NCBI GenBank assembly: GCA_013824755.1
Contig: PNOJ01000017.1
Span: 1-33,453, forward strand
Length of the DNA: 33,453 bases
Source of the DNA: Gemmatimonas sp.
GTDB taxonomy: Bacteria > Krumholzibacteriota > Krumholzibacteriia > LZORAL124-64-63
Direction of reading: 5' to 3'
Shown here: positions 8,522 through 16,345 of the stretch, piece by piece
Layout: each line of letters starts with the position of its first letter
Position numbering within the stretch: the stretch's first letter is position 1
Program-made: the position numbers and the translations under genes
The notes under the pieces: generated by a model
The model's database searches: none
The model's input: only the letters and a program-made list of their open reading frames with translations
What the model was told of the DNA's origin: nothing

Positions 8522-10240
8522 TCAGCGGACCACGGGAGCGCCGGCGTCCGGCTTGGCCGCTTCCGCGACCTGGGCGTTCTCCCATTCGCGGGCGATGCGC
8601 AGCAGGTCGTCGAGGCTGCGGGCGCGCTTGAAGAGCTCCAGGACTTCCTTCAGCTGGACGTCGTCCTCGATGGCGACCTGGTAGGCGGCGAGCTGCCCGA
8701 ACTTGTGGCGCATCAGCTCGCGCCGGATCCCCTGCTCGATGTAGGGACGGTTGGCGGCCAGCAGCTCGTCGTCGAGCTTCAGGTCGTAGACACCGAGATA
8801 CTCCTCGATCTTCTCGCGCTTGCGCAGGTGCTCCTTGAAGGCCGCGAACATGGGGGCGTCGACCGTCAGGTCGCGCGGCACGTCGTGGTAGGCGGACCAC
8901 CAGGTGGCGAAGCTGAACAGCGCGCCGTCGCGCTCCAGCGCCACCTCGAAGTCGGCCAGGAAGGGCTGCTCGACCTCGATGTCCGGCGTGATGCCGCCGC
9001 CGCCGTAGACGACACGCCCGCTGTCGGTGGCGAACTTCTCCTTCTCGGCGCGCGGCAGGTCGAGCTCGACGTCGGGGGGGCCGTCGCGGGCGGGCTCCAG
9101 CGTCAGGTCGAGGTCGCTGTCGTCCTCGTGACGGTCCTTGTGGATGGAGCGGCCGCTGGGCGTGTAGTACTTGGCCGTGGTCAGCTTCAGGGCGCTGTCC
9201 TCGCTCAGGGGGAAGACGGTCTGGACCGACCCCTTGCCGAAGCTCGTCTTGCCGACGACCAGCGCGGCGTCGTGGTCCTGCACGGCGGCGGCGACGATCT
9301 CGCTGGCCGACGCCGAGGCGCCGTTGATCATGACGATCGTCGGCAGCCCCGCCGCGGCGTGGCGGTCCCGCTCGGCGTAGTAGCTGCGGTTCTGGTTGCG
9401 CAGGCGGCCCTTGGTGTAGACGATCAGCTCGTTGTGGTCCAGGAACAGCTCGCTGACGCCGTTGGCGGACTCCAGCAGGCCGCCCGGGTTCCAGCGCAGG
9501 TCCAGCACGAGGCCGCGCGCGTTCTGGGCGCGCAGCTCGGCGATCTTGTCGCGGATCTCGTCGGGCGTGGTGCGGGCGAAGCTCTGCACGCGGATGTAGC
9601 CGATGTCCCCCATCATGAAGGCGTAGGGCACGCTCTCGACCTCGATCACGGCGCGCGTGATGGTCAGCGGGAACGGGTCCTTGGTGCCTTCGCGCTGGAT
9701 GGTGATCGTGACCTGGGTGCCCGGCTCGCCGCGCAGCAGCTTCACGGCGTCGTCGCTGTCGAAGTCGAAGGTCGACTCGCCCTCGATCTCCACGATGCGG
9801 TCGCCGCCCTGGATGCCCATCAGGAAGGCGGGCGTGCCCTCGATCGGCGAGACGACGGTCGGGTAGTGGTCGCGGATGTTGATGGTGATGCCCAGCCCGC
9901 CGAACTCCCCCTCGGTGGACATCATGAGGTCCTCGTAGTTCTTCGGCGGCAGGTACTGCGAGTGCTCGTCGAGGTAGCCCATCATGCCGTTGATGCCGGC
10001 CTCGAGCAGCGCGTCGGCGTCGACGTCGTCGACGTAGTTGTAGAACACGCGCTCGTAGACGTTGCCCAGCGTCTGCAGGGCCTCGATGTAGCGCTGGCGG
10101 TCGGTGCCGCGCGGGCGCTCCAGGGTGCGCGTGGAATCCTGGGCGGCGGCGGGCGCCGCGAATGCGGCCAGGGAGACCAGGGCGACCAGGACCAGCAGGG
10201 GGCGCCGCAGGGCGGCGGAGTTGCGCGCAAGGGCCATCAT
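8522..10240 (-). CDS. S41 family C-terminal processing peptidase (CtpA/Prc-like)
   Basis: This 572-aa exported serine protease has a signal peptide (RRPLLVLVALVSLAAFAAPAAAQ). The order is an N-terminal helical region with INGMMGYLDEHSQYLPPKNYEDL, a PDZ domain (about residues 90-180, GGLGITINIRDHYPTVV to TITIQREG), then the protease core. The catalytic Ser is in GASASASE and the general-base Lys in GKTSFGKGSVQ, a Ser-Lys dyad. LDLRWNPGGLL is the usual strand before the active site. After the core it runs about 180 residues longer than minimal CtpA, with an Asp-rich stretch (RHEDDSDLDLTLEP). It trims C-termini of periplasmic or secreted proteins; target unknown. Two ATGs are adjacent at 10240 and 10237. 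The candidate -10 box at 10308 suggests independent transcription. Confidence 0.93.
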   Translation of the reverse strand: MMALARNSAALRRPLLVLVALVSLAAFAAPAAAQDSTRTLERPRGTDRQRYIEALQTLGNVYERVFYNYVDDVDADALLEAGINGMMGYLDEHSQYLPPKNYEDLMMSTEGEFGGLGITINIRDHYPTVVSPIEGTPAFLMGIQGGDRIVEIEGESTFDFDSDDAVKLLRGEPGTQVTITIQREGTKDPFPLTITRAVIEVESVPYAFMMGDIGYIRVQSFARTTPDEIRDKIAELRAQNARGLVLDLRWNPGGLLESANGVSELFLDHNELIVYTKGRLRNQNRSYYAERDRHAAAGLPTIVMINGASASASEIVAAAVQDHDAALVVGKTSFGKGSVQTVFPLSEDSALKLTTAKYYTPSGRSIHKDRHEDDSDLDLTLEPARDGPPDVELDLPRAEKEKFATDSGRVVYGGGGITPDIEVEQPFLADFEVALERDGALFSFATWWSAYHDVPRDLTVDAPMFAAFKEHLRKREKIEEYLGVYDLKLDDELLAANRPYIEQGIRRELMRHKFGQLAAYQVAIEDDVQLKEVLELFKRARSLDDLLRIAREWENAQVAEAAKPDAGAPVVR

Positions 10241-10307
10241 GCTCGACCGGCTTTCTCACGGGTGGCGGGCGACGGGACACCCCGGATTTCGGGCACATCC
10301 ATAAGCG

Positions 10308-10336
10308 ATTATAGTCCCATCAGCAAATCGTGTTCC
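10308..10336 (-). promoter_or_regulatory. Candidate promoter for the S41 peptidase
   Basis: A perfect TATAAT (10308-10313, minus strand) overlaps the TAA stop of tmk. A weak -35 GGAACA lies 17 nt upstream. The predicted leader is about 60 nt. AT-rich six-mers like this are rare in the window, which supports the call. Confidence 0.45.
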
Positions 10337-10959
10337 AGACCGCGCAGGTGGGTGACGGCCTGCTCGAGCTGCCCGTCCGGCGGGGCGGTCGCGTCGAGCA
10401 CGCGGAAGCGGGGGTCGCCGGACCCGGCCATGGCGCGGTAGGCGTCGTAGACCCGTTCATGGAAGGCCGCCGATTCCCGTTCGAGGCGGTCGGGATCGCG
10501 GCCCCCGAACCGGCGGCGCCCGGCGGCCGGCGGCAGCAGGCAGAGCAGGGTCAGGTCCGGCGCCGCCCCGGCCAGCGCGAAGTCGTTCAGGGCGTCGACC
10601 CGCGCGCGGCCCAGTTCCCGGCCGGCGCCCTGGTAGGCGACCGACGCGTCGGCGTAGCGGTCGCAGAGCACGATCCGGCCGTCGGCGAGGGCGGGCAGCA
10701 CGACCTCGCGGACCAGCTGGGCCCGGCTGGCCACCATCAGCAGCAGTTCGGTCTCGGGACACAGCTCCGGCAGCGACGGGTCCAGCAGCACGGAACGGAT
10801 GCGCTCCCCGACGGGCGTGCCGCCCGGCTCGCGCGTCGTCAGGACCGGCCTGCCGAGCGCCTCGAGGCGCCCGGCCAGCCCGCGGATGAGCGTCGACTTG
10901 CCGCTGCCCTCGGGCCCCTCGAAGGTGACCAGCAGGCCCCGGCGGGCCGGGTCAGCCAC
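10309..10959 (-). CDS. tmk: Thymidylate kinase
   Basis: The 216-aa enzyme phosphorylates dTMP to dTDP for DNA synthesis. I place the start at the GTG at 10959 (VADPARRGLLVTFEG), which overlaps the previous gene by eight bases and gives the normal family length. The ORF-track start at 11076 adds a Thr-rich sequence that is really another frame of the upstream gene. The P-loop is FEGPEGSGKST, followed by TREPGGTPVGE, the DRY motif in CDRYADASVAYQG, and a LID-like Arg-rich segment (AAGRRRFGGRDPDRLERE). The DR[YH]-x-D-S-x-x-A-Y-Q-G pattern is diagnostic. It is the last gene of the ltaE-nadE-rsmI-pgsA-like run. Confidence 0.95.
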   Translation of the reverse strand: MADPARRGLLVTFEGPEGSGKSTLIRGLAGRLEALGRPVLTTREPGGTPVGERIRSVLLDPSLPELCPETELLLMVASRAQLVREVVLPALADGRIVLCDRYADASVAYQGAGRELGRARVDALNDFALAGAAPDLTLLCLLPPAAGRRRFGGRDPDRLERESAAFHERVYDAYRAMAGSGDPRFRVLDATAPPDGQLEQAVTHLRGLEHDLLMGL

Positions 10960-11749
10960 GGTGGTGGAGGTCCGCGTAGGGGTCGTCGTCGTCGTCGGGC
11001 TCCCCGAGCCGGATTTCGCCGTCGGGATCGGGGCCCGACGCGGCCGGTTCCGCCTCGTCCCGGACACCCGTATCATCCGGCCCGTCGGTCCCGGCGGCGG
11101 ACGGCGAGGGTGCGGGCGCGGCCGCCCGCGACGGCCGCCGCGGCGCCGGGTGCGGCTCGTCGCCCAGGTCGCGGCTGACCGCGGCGATCCGCTGCAGCGT
11201 GGTGAAGAGGGTCGCGGCCGCCAGCAGGGCCAGCACCAGCTTCAGCACGTGGCGGCCGAGGATCATGCCGAGGATCAGCAGGACCATGCGCTCGGGGCGC
11301 TGCAGCCAGCCGCCCGTGCAGGTGACGCCGAGGCCCTCGGCGCGCGCTCGCGCGTAGCTGGTGGTCAGCGAACCGGTCAGGGCGAGGATCACCAGCAGCA
11401 CCGCGCCGGAGTCGGGCCAGGACAGGGCCTCCATGTAGAACCAGGCCAGCCCCGCGTAGACCGCCGCCTCGGACAGCCGGTCGAAGTTGGAGTCGAGGAA
11501 GGCGCCGCGCCGGCTGGCCCGCCCCTGCAGACGCGCCAGGTCGCCGTCCAGCATGTCGAACACCGAGCCGACGATCAGGACCAGGGCACCGAGGAAGAGC
11601 TGCCCGGCGGCCGTGATCCAGGCGGCGAAGACGGTGATCCCCAGACCCGCGAGCGACACCCCGTCGGGCGACACCCCGGCCCGATCCAGGGCGAGCACCA
11701 GGGGCCTGACCTTGTCGCGGGCCGCCGCCTTCAGTCCGATCCTGTCCAT
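10952..11749 (-). CDS. CDP-alcohol phosphatidyltransferase family membrane protein
   Basis: The 265-aa protein has the family signature DG-x2-AR-x8-G-x3-D-x3-D, read here as DMLDGDLARLQGRASRRGAFLDSNFDR, whose Asp residues bind the catalytic metals. About six transmembrane segments surround it (for example GLGITVFAAWITAAGQLFLGALVLIVGSV). These enzymes swap CMP from a CDP-activated lipid for an alcohol head group (glycerol phosphate, inositol phosphate or serine); the motif alone does not pick the acceptor. The last 65 residues are an unusual hydrophilic Pro/Ala/Asp tail (ADGP, GEPDDDDDPYADLHHRG) absent from typical PgsA. Its start is one base after the rsmI stop, and its end overlaps tmk. Confidence 0.9.
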   Translation of the reverse strand: MDRIGLKAAARDKVRPLVLALDRAGVSPDGVSLAGLGITVFAAWITAAGQLFLGALVLIVGSVFDMLDGDLARLQGRASRRGAFLDSNFDRLSEAAVYAGLAWFYMEALSWPDSGAVLLVILALTGSLTTSYARARAEGLGVTCTGGWLQRPERMVLLILGMILGRHVLKLVLALLAAATLFTTLQRIAAVSRDLGDEPHPAPRRPSRAAAPAPSPSAAGTDGPDDTGVRDEAEPAASGPDPDGEIRLGEPDDDDDPYADLHHRG

Positions 11750-11750
11750 C

Positions 11751-12515
11751 TCAGGCTCCTTCTTCCCCGGCGGGCCGGCCTCGGGCCAGCAGCACCAGTT
11801 CGCCCTTCAAGCGGGGGCCGTCCATCAGTGCCAGCAGTTCGGCGGCCGTGCCGCGCAGGGTCTCCTCGTGCACCTTCGTGATCTCGCGCGCGATCGCCAG
11901 CTCGCGGTCGGGCGCCACCTCGACCAGCGCGTCGAGCGTCTTGCGGATGCGGTGGCACGACTCGAGCATGACCACCGTGCCGCGCTCCGCCAGCGCTTCC
12001 TTCAGGAACGACCGCAGCTTCCCCGGCTTGCGCGGCGTGTAGCCCGTGAACAGGAAGCGGTCGGTCGGGAACCCCGACAGCACCAGCGCCGCCAGCACGC
12101 TCGAGGCGCCGGGCGCCACCGACCAGGGCAGGCCGGCCGCGCGCAGGCCCTGGACGATCAGGTAGCCCGGATCGGCCACCGCGGGCATGCCGGCGTCGCT
12201 GACCACGACCACGCGCTCGCCCTGGCGCACCCGTTCGACCACCCGCGGCGCCTGCCGCTCCTTGTTGTGGTCGTGGTACGGCTCCATGCGGGCGTGCAGG
12301 CCGTAGCGCGACAGCAGGCCCCGCGTGCGCCGCGTGTCCTCGGCGTAGACGATGTCGGCGTCGCGCAGCGCTCCGAGCGCGCGCAGGGTCACGTCGTCCA
12401 GGTTGCCGATCGGCGTCGCCACGAACAGGCACGAGCCCTCGGGCTCCGCGAGATCCGGGATCGCCACGGTGACGGGGCGCTCGGGCGTCTCCACCTCAGA
12501 AGCCGCCCGCGACAT
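11751..12515 (-). CDS. rsmI: 16S rRNA (cytidine(1402)-2'-O)-methyltransferase
   Basis: The 254-aa cytosolic tetrapyrrole-methylase-fold enzyme methylates the ribose of C1402 in the ribosome decoding centre, using SAM. Diagnostic segments are CLFVATPIGNLDDVTLRAL near the N-terminus, AEDTRRTRGLL, YHDHNKE, VVSDAGMPAVADPG and APGASSVLAALVLSGFPTDRFLFTGY. The start is uncertain. The ATG at 12515 overlaps nadE by 20 nt without a clear ribosome site, and the GTG at 12494, two bases after the nadE stop, is an alternative. The ORF-track start at 12641 lies deep in nadE and is rejected. It is flanked by one-base to overlapping junctions. Confidence 0.94.
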   Translation of the reverse strand: MSRAASEVETPERPVTVAIPDLAEPEGSCLFVATPIGNLDDVTLRALGALRDADIVYAEDTRRTRGLLSRYGLHARMEPYHDHNKERQAPRVVERVRQGERVVVVSDAGMPAVADPGYLIVQGLRAAGLPWSVAPGASSVLAALVLSGFPTDRFLFTGYTPRKPGKLRSFLKEALAERGTVVMLESCHRIRKTLDALVEVAPDRELAIAREITKVHEETLRGTAAELLALMDGPRLKGELVLLARGRPAGEEGA

Positions 12516-13317
12516 CGGGCAGGGGGCGGCCCGGGAAGGACGCGCTCGGCACCGGCAGCCATTTGAAGGCCTGCGCGCGGACGCGGGCGCGGACCGTGGC
12601 GACCAGTTCCGGCGCGAACCCCAGGGCCGAGAGCCGCCCATCGTCCAGGCCCAGATCCACCATGTGGTGCAGCAGGAGGTCGGCTTCCTCGTAGGTGAAA
12701 CCGAGTTCGCCCTCGTCGGTCTGGCCGGCCCACAGGTCGGCGCTCGGCGCCTTCTCGATGACCGGGGCCGGCAGGCCCAGGTGCCGCGCCAGCGCGCGGA
12801 CTTCGGCCTTGTAGAGATCGCCCAGCGGGTTCAGCCCGAAGGCCGCGTCCCCGTGCAGGGTGGCGTACCCCAGCAGGGTCTCGGTGCGGTTGCCGGTGCC
12901 CAGCACCAGCGTGCGGTCGCGCGCCGAGAGGTCGTACAGGACGATCATGCGGCAGCGCGCCATCACGTTCCCGCGGCGCAGGCTGGCCTCGGGCGGGACG
13001 TCGCGCAGGTAGGCGTCGGCGAGGTCGGTGATCTCGCGCCGCTCGGCGCGGATGCCCAGCCCCGCGGCCACCGCGACGGCGTCGGTCAGCGAATCGGGGC
13101 TGCTGGTGCGGTAGGGCAGGTAGACGCCGAGCACGGCCTCGGGCCCCAGGGCGCGCACCGCCAGGGCCGCGCTGACGGCCGAGTCGATCCCTCCCGAGAG
13201 GCCGATCACGACGCCGGCGGCGCCGGCAGCCGCGACGGTCGTGCGCAGGAACGCGACAGTCTCGCGCTCGGCGTGCGCCGCGGGGATCAGCCAGTCCCAG
13301 TCCGAAGCAGACGTCAT
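12496..13317 (-). CDS. nadE: NH3-dependent NAD+ synthetase
   Basis: The 273-aa enzyme amidates nicotinic acid adenine dinucleotide to NAD+ in the last biosynthetic step. The PP-loop ATP motif is IGLSGGIDSAV. The stretch TLVLGTGNRTETLLGYATLHGDAAFGLNPLGDLYK contains the conserved GTxNxxE and GD segments. LPAPVIEKAPSADLWAGQTDEGELG closes the active site. Length matches the short, ammonia-using type, because there is no N-terminal nitrilase (glutaminase) domain. AAGGCAAGGGC precedes the ATG. The gene starts 12 nt after ltaE and overlaps rsmI. Confidence 0.95.
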   Translation of the reverse strand: MTSASDWDWLIPAAHAERETVAFLRTTVAAAGAAGVVIGLSGGIDSAVSAALAVRALGPEAVLGVYLPYRTSSPDSLTDAVAVAAGLGIRAERREITDLADAYLRDVPPEASLRRGNVMARCRMIVLYDLSARDRTLVLGTGNRTETLLGYATLHGDAAFGLNPLGDLYKAEVRALARHLGLPAPVIEKAPSADLWAGQTDEGELGFTYEEADLLLHHMVDLGLDDGRLSALGFAPELVATVRARVRAQAFKWLPVPSASFPGRPLPDVAGGF

Positions 13318-13329
13318 GCCCTTGCCTTG

Positions 13330-14358
13330 TTATGAAGATGGCGCGGGCTCGGGCGCGCGGTAGGCGTCCAGCGCGTCCTGCACCGCGAGGATCCCCGCGC
13401 GGTCGATCATGAGGTTCGGCACCAGGCGCACACGCCCGGCTCCGAACGCCACGGCCAGGACGCCGCACCCCAGCAGATGTTCGAGCAGGTGCCGTTCGTC
13501 GGCGACCTTCAGGATGACGATGTTCGTCTCGACCGGATGATCGAGCCTGAGGGCCGGGTTGTCCAGACCTTCGACCAGCAACCGGGCATGTTCGTGGTCC
13601 TGGGCGAGCCGCGGCAGGTTGTGGTCCAGGGCGTGCAGGCAGGCCGCGGCCAGGATCCCCACCTGGCGCATGCCGCCGCCGTAGAGCTTGCGGGCGCGCC
13701 GGGCCTCGCGGATCGCCGCGGCGCTGCCGGCCAGGACCGAGCCCACCGGCGCGCCGAGCCCCTTGGAGAAGCAGACGCTGACGGTGTCGGCCGGCGCGGC
13801 CAGTTCCGACAGGGCGGCGCCCGTCGCGGCGTGGACGTTCCAGAGCCGGGCCCCGTCCAGATGCAGCCGCAGGCCGCGGGCGTGCGCCTCGCGCCCGACC
13901 TCCACGACCTGCTCCTGCGGCAGGATGCGGCCGCCGGCCCGGTTGTGCGTGTTCTCGAGGCAGATCAGCGCCGGCCGGGCGGCGTGGTCGTCGTCGGGAT
14001 TCAGGACCGGCTGGATCGCAGACCACGGGAGCGCGCCGCGGTCGCCGGCCACGCAGGCCAGCAGCAGCCCGGAGAGCGCCGCCGGACCGCCCTGCTCGTA
14101 GCGGTAGATGTGGCACTCCGCCTCGCAGACCACCTGGTCGCCGGGGCGGGTCTGGATGCGCAGCGCGATCTGGTTGGCCATGGTGCCGCTGGGCACGAAG
14201 AGGGCCGCCTCCTTGCCCAGCAGCGCGGCGGTGCGCTCCTGCAGGCGGTTGACGGTCGGATCGTCGCCGAAGACGTCGTCCCCGACCTCGGCCTCGGCGA
14301 TCGCCCGGCGCATGCCGGCGTCGGGCCGGGTCACGGTATCGCTGCGCAGATCCAGCAT
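13330..14358 (-). CDS. ltaE: Low-specificity L-threonine aldolase
   Basis: This 342-aa PLP enzyme cleaves L-threonine or L-allo-threonine to glycine and acetaldehyde. The N-terminal [18 protein letters not shown] is the family hallmark, followed by [17 protein letters not shown] and [11 protein letters not shown]. The PLP lysine is in [17 protein letters not shown]. The substrate/phosphate side includes [13 protein letters not shown] and [14 protein letters not shown] lies eight bases before the ATG. It opens the run leading into nadE, rsmI, the phosphatidyltransferase and tmk. A hairpin between it and the HU gene suggests a separate transcript start or partial read-through from hup. Confidence 0.95.
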   Translation of the reverse strand: MLDLRSDTVTRPDAGMRRAIAEAEVGDDVFGDDPTVNRLQERTAALLGKEAALFVPSGTMANQIALRIQTRPGDQVVCEAECHIYRYEQGGPAALSGLLLACVAGDRGALPWSAIQPVLNPDDDHAARPALICLENTHNRAGGRILPQEQVVEVGREAHARGLRLHLDGARLWNVHAATGAALSELAAPADTVSVCFSKGLGAPVGSVLAGSAAAIREARRARKLYGGGMRQVGILAAACLHALDHNLPRLAQDHEHARLLVEGLDNPALRLDHPVETNIVILKVADERHLLEHLLGCGVLAVAFGAGRVRLVPNLMIDRAGILAVQDALDAYRAPEPAPSS

Positions 14359-14385
14359 GGGGCACCTCCGGGGCGGGACAGGCGA

Positions 14386-14416
14386 CCGGCCTCCCCGCGA
14401 CGGGCGGGAAGGCCGG
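14386..14416 (-). terminator. Hairpin after the HU-family gene
   Basis: CCGGCCTTCCCGC and GCGGGGAGGCCGG (minus strand) form a 13-bp stem with one G-U pair and a five-base loop. It lies in the 93-nt gap between the HU stop and the ltaE start. No T-run follows, so it may be only a partial terminator. Confidence 0.6.
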
Positions 14417-14451
14417 ATCGAACTTGCGGCTGCCGCATCGGGCGCGCGGGT

Positions 14452-14733
14452 TCAGGAGTGGTGGGCCACCTTGTCCTTGAGCATCTTCGAGACCTTGAAG
14501 ATCGGCACGCGGCGCGACGGCACGGGCACGGCGTCCCCCGTGCGGGGGTTGCGGGCCATGCGCTCCTTGCGCTCCTTCACCTTGAAGGTGCCGAAGCCCC
14601 GGATCTCGAGGTGACGGCCCTGGGAAAGCAGGTCACTCACCTGCTCCAGGAAGAGGTCCACCGTCTCCCCCACTTCCTTCTTGGTCAGACCCGTCTTCTG
14701 AGCGATATCCTCGACAATATCCGCCTTGGTCAT
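14452..14733 (-). CDS. hup: HU/IHF-family nucleoid DNA-binding protein
   Basis: The 93-aa basic protein starts MTKADIVEDIAQKTGLTKKEV at the ATG at 14733 with AAAGGGGGG just upstream. The ORF-track start at 14844 adds a Pro/Gln/Ser-rich stretch that lies in the leader. EIRGFGTFKVKERKERMARNPRTGDAVPVPSRRVPIFKVSKMLKDKV is the beta-arm and C-terminal helix of HU/IHF proteins. The RNPRTG tip carries the Pro that intercalates in DNA. It bends and compacts DNA as a dimer. Sequence alone does not separate HU from an IHF subunit, though a single gene near no partner favours a homodimer. Confidence 0.95.
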   Translation of the reverse strand: MTKADIVEDIAQKTGLTKKEVGETVDLFLEQVSDLLSQGRHLEIRGFGTFKVKERKERMARNPRTGDAVPVPSRRVPIFKVSKMLKDKVAHHS

Positions 14734-14809
14734 CAGGTCCCCCCTTTCCCGCTGAGCTGTCGGCGCGGCATCGTCCCCCAGCGATGGCTGACGCTGCGGC
14801 ACCGGGCTC

Positions 14810-14838
14810 ATCGTCCCGCTTAACTTCCTTGGTGTCAA
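14810..14838 (-). promoter_or_regulatory. Candidate promoter for the HU gene
   Basis: On the minus strand TTGACA (14833-14838) is followed by a 17-nt spacer and GACGAT (14810-14815). The leader would be about 70 nt and ends in the G-rich ribosome site. The -35 box is perfect and the -10 box weak. Confidence 0.42.
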
Positions 14839-15044
14839 GGACATTTCAGAAATCCGCAGGATGCAAACTGCACGGCGGGCCGCCGCGGACCATGCAAGAC
14901 CCGGCCCGGCGGACCCCCGCCGGACATCACGGGAAAGTCCGGGATAGCCCGGGCACCGATGGGACCCTTCGCAACCTCACTAACCCCAAGGAATTACCAC
15001 CCCGCCGCTCCCGAACCGCACCGCGGGCAGCGCTGGCACCCCCC

Positions 15045-15072
15045 TTGCAGCGGCCGCCCCTGCGAATACGAC
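15045..15072 (+). promoter_or_regulatory. Weak candidate promoter for the Fn3-like lipoprotein
   Basis: TTGCAG (15045-15050), a 16-nt spacer and TACGAC (15067-15072) lie about 78 nt before the GTG start. Both boxes are imperfect. Confidence 0.25.
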
Positions 15073-15149
15073 CGTAACCGGAGCAGATCCTGTCGCGCTT
15101 TGGCGCGCCGCCTCCGGTCTCGAACGTGGCTGGGCAAGGAGGAACCAAG

Positions 15150-15572
15150 GTGGCAGGCAAGACGAAGTTGATGCTCACGGGGCTGTGGTGCTTGGCGGTG
15201 CTGGCCGGTTGCGGCGGCGGCGACGTGACGAGCCCGCCCAACGCCGTCGACACGGCGCCCCCTGCGGTTCCCGTGGACATCCAGGGCGAGATCATCGAGG
15301 CCCAGGTGATCGTGCACTGGGCGCCGAACACCACCGACGCGGACCTGGTCGGCTACATGGTCTACCGCGCCAACGGCACGCGGGTCGCGACCATGTGCCC
15401 GGCCCCGATCGACCAGACCTGGTACGTCGACGAGAACCCGATGGTCGGCGAGAACGTCTACCGCGTCTCGGCCGTCGACGCGAACGACAACCAGAGCGCG
15501 ATGGCGACGGTGACCGTCACGGTCGACGACAGCCCCACCCAGGGCTACGACCTCGCCAGCCTCGACTACTGA
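15150..15572 (+). CDS. Small lipoprotein with a fibronectin type III-like domain
   Basis: The 140-aa product starts at the GTG at 15150, set by a strong AGGAGG (15138-15143) six bases upstream; the ORF-track start at 15126 precedes this site. The N-terminus is a type II signal peptide with lipobox LAGC (GLWCLAVLAGCGGG), so Cys is probably lipidated. A short Pro-rich linker leads to one Fn3-like beta domain: PPAVPVDIQGEIIEAQVIVHWAPNTTDADLVGYMVYR and QTWYVDENPMVGENVYRVSAVDANDNQSAMATVTVTV. The W...D..GY.VYR and Y.V.AVD pattern is typical of Fn3. The C-terminus is short (SPTQGYDLASLDY). A role as a surface or periplasmic binding module is inferred; no partner is visible. Confidence 0.85.
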   Translation: MAGKTKLMLTGLWCLAVLAGCGGGDVTSPPNAVDTAPPAVPVDIQGEIIEAQVIVHWAPNTTDADLVGYMVYRANGTRVATMCPAPIDQTWYVDENPMVGENVYRVSAVDANDNQSAMATVTVTVDDSPTQGYDLASLDY

Positions 15573-15596
15573 TCCTCGGCGACGACGCCCTGCGAT

Positions 15597-15646
15597 CCGG
15601 ACGCGACGCCGGAGTCCCCCCGGGATTCCGGCGTCGGCGCGTCCGG
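15597..15646. terminator. Long bidirectional hairpin between convergent genes
   Basis: The arms CCGGACGCG-ACGCCGGA-G-TCCC and GGGA-T-TCCGGCGT-cgg-CGCGTCCGG pair over about 22 bp with a CCC loop and one three-base bulge. It sits between the lipoprotein stop (15572) and the M50 protease stop (15672), where both transcripts must end. Confidence 0.75.
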
Positions 15647-15671
15647 CGGTCCCCGTCGACCGGCGAGGCGG

Positions 15672-16343
15672 TCAGGACAGCAGGCCGCCCACGGCCAGCG
15701 CCACCTCCAGGTACCAGCCCCCGACCACGGACACGCCTCGGCCCAGGAACCCGCCCAGGCCCGCGTACATCAGCACCAGCACCAGCAGGAAGCCGTAGGG
15801 CCGCAGTCGCTCGTACGAGGCGCGCGCGTCGCCGCGCAGGGCCAGGCGCATGATCCAGCTGCCGTCCAGGGGCGGCAGGGGGATCAGGTTGAACAGGGCC
15901 AGCAACACGTTGAGGCTGACTCCCCACTGGCAGAGCAGCCGCAGGAAGGCGCCGACGTCGCCCCCGGCCAGGGTGGCCAGCGGTCCGCCGTGGCCGCCGG
16001 CCAGCGTCAACCCGAGGCCGATGGCGAAGATGGCCGCCAGCACGAGGTTGCTGACCGGCCCGGCGGCCGCGATCAGGGCCTGGTCGCGCAGGGGGCTGGC
16101 GAGGCGGCGCTCGTCCACGGGCACGGGCTTGGCCCAGCCGAAGATCATGCCGCCCGGCAGCAGGGCCATCACCAGCGGCACGATGATCGTGCCGACGGGG
16201 TCGATGTGGGCGATCGGGTTCAGCGAGACCCGTCCCAGGCGCTGCGCCGTGTCGTCCCCCAGCTTCAGGGCCGCCCGCGCGTGGGCGAACTCGTGGAAGG
16301 TGAGGGAGAACAACAGCACCAGGATCGCGATCGGTGTGTGCAT
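15672..16343 (-). CDS. M50 family site-2-type zinc metalloprotease (intramembrane)
   Basis: The 223-aa polytopic membrane protease starts MHTPIAILVLLFSLTFHEFAHARAALKLGD at the ATG at 16343, two bases after the glycosyltransferase stop, with AGGGG upstream. The zinc motif HEFAH is in the first helix, and the third ligand lies in NLIPLPPLDGS (the N-x-x-P-x-P-x-L-DG motif). DPVGTIIVPLVMALLPGGMIFGWAKPVPVD is the membrane-embedded strand of the small YdiL/SpoIVFB-like group without PDZ domain. The 1028-aa ORF-track entry to 18758 is a chance in-frame extension across two other genes. The family cleaves transmembrane proteins; target unknown. Confidence 0.92.
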   Translation of the reverse strand: MHTPIAILVLLFSLTFHEFAHARAALKLGDDTAQRLGRVSLNPIAHIDPVGTIIVPLVMALLPGGMIFGWAKPVPVDERRLASPLRDQALIAAAGPVSNLVLAAIFAIGLGLTLAGGHGGPLATLAGGDVGAFLRLLCQWGVSLNVLLALFNLIPLPPLDGSWIMRLALRGDARASYERLRPYGFLLVLVLMYAGLGGFLGRGVSVVGGWYLEVALAVGGLLS

Positions 16344-16345
16344 GC

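Larger units (their letters stand above)
14734..15149. other. 416-nt intergenic region between divergent HU and lipoprotein genes
   Basis: This is the only gap over 300 nt. It holds the candidate hup promoter (14810-14838), a weaker candidate promoter for the lipoprotein gene (15045-15072) and the AGGAGG site (15138-15143). The middle part (about 14870-15000) contains short GC inverted repeats such as GGCGG-ACCC-CCGCC and CCGGG-ATAG-CCCGG. I do not recognise a riboswitch, tRNA or known small RNA in it, and no ORF has a ribosome site. Confidence 0.6.

Noticed and set aside
14870-15060. Riboswitch or structured RNA upstream of the lipoprotein gene
   Set aside because: Short GC inverted repeats exist, but I recognise no conserved riboswitch core; recorded only as an unexplained region.
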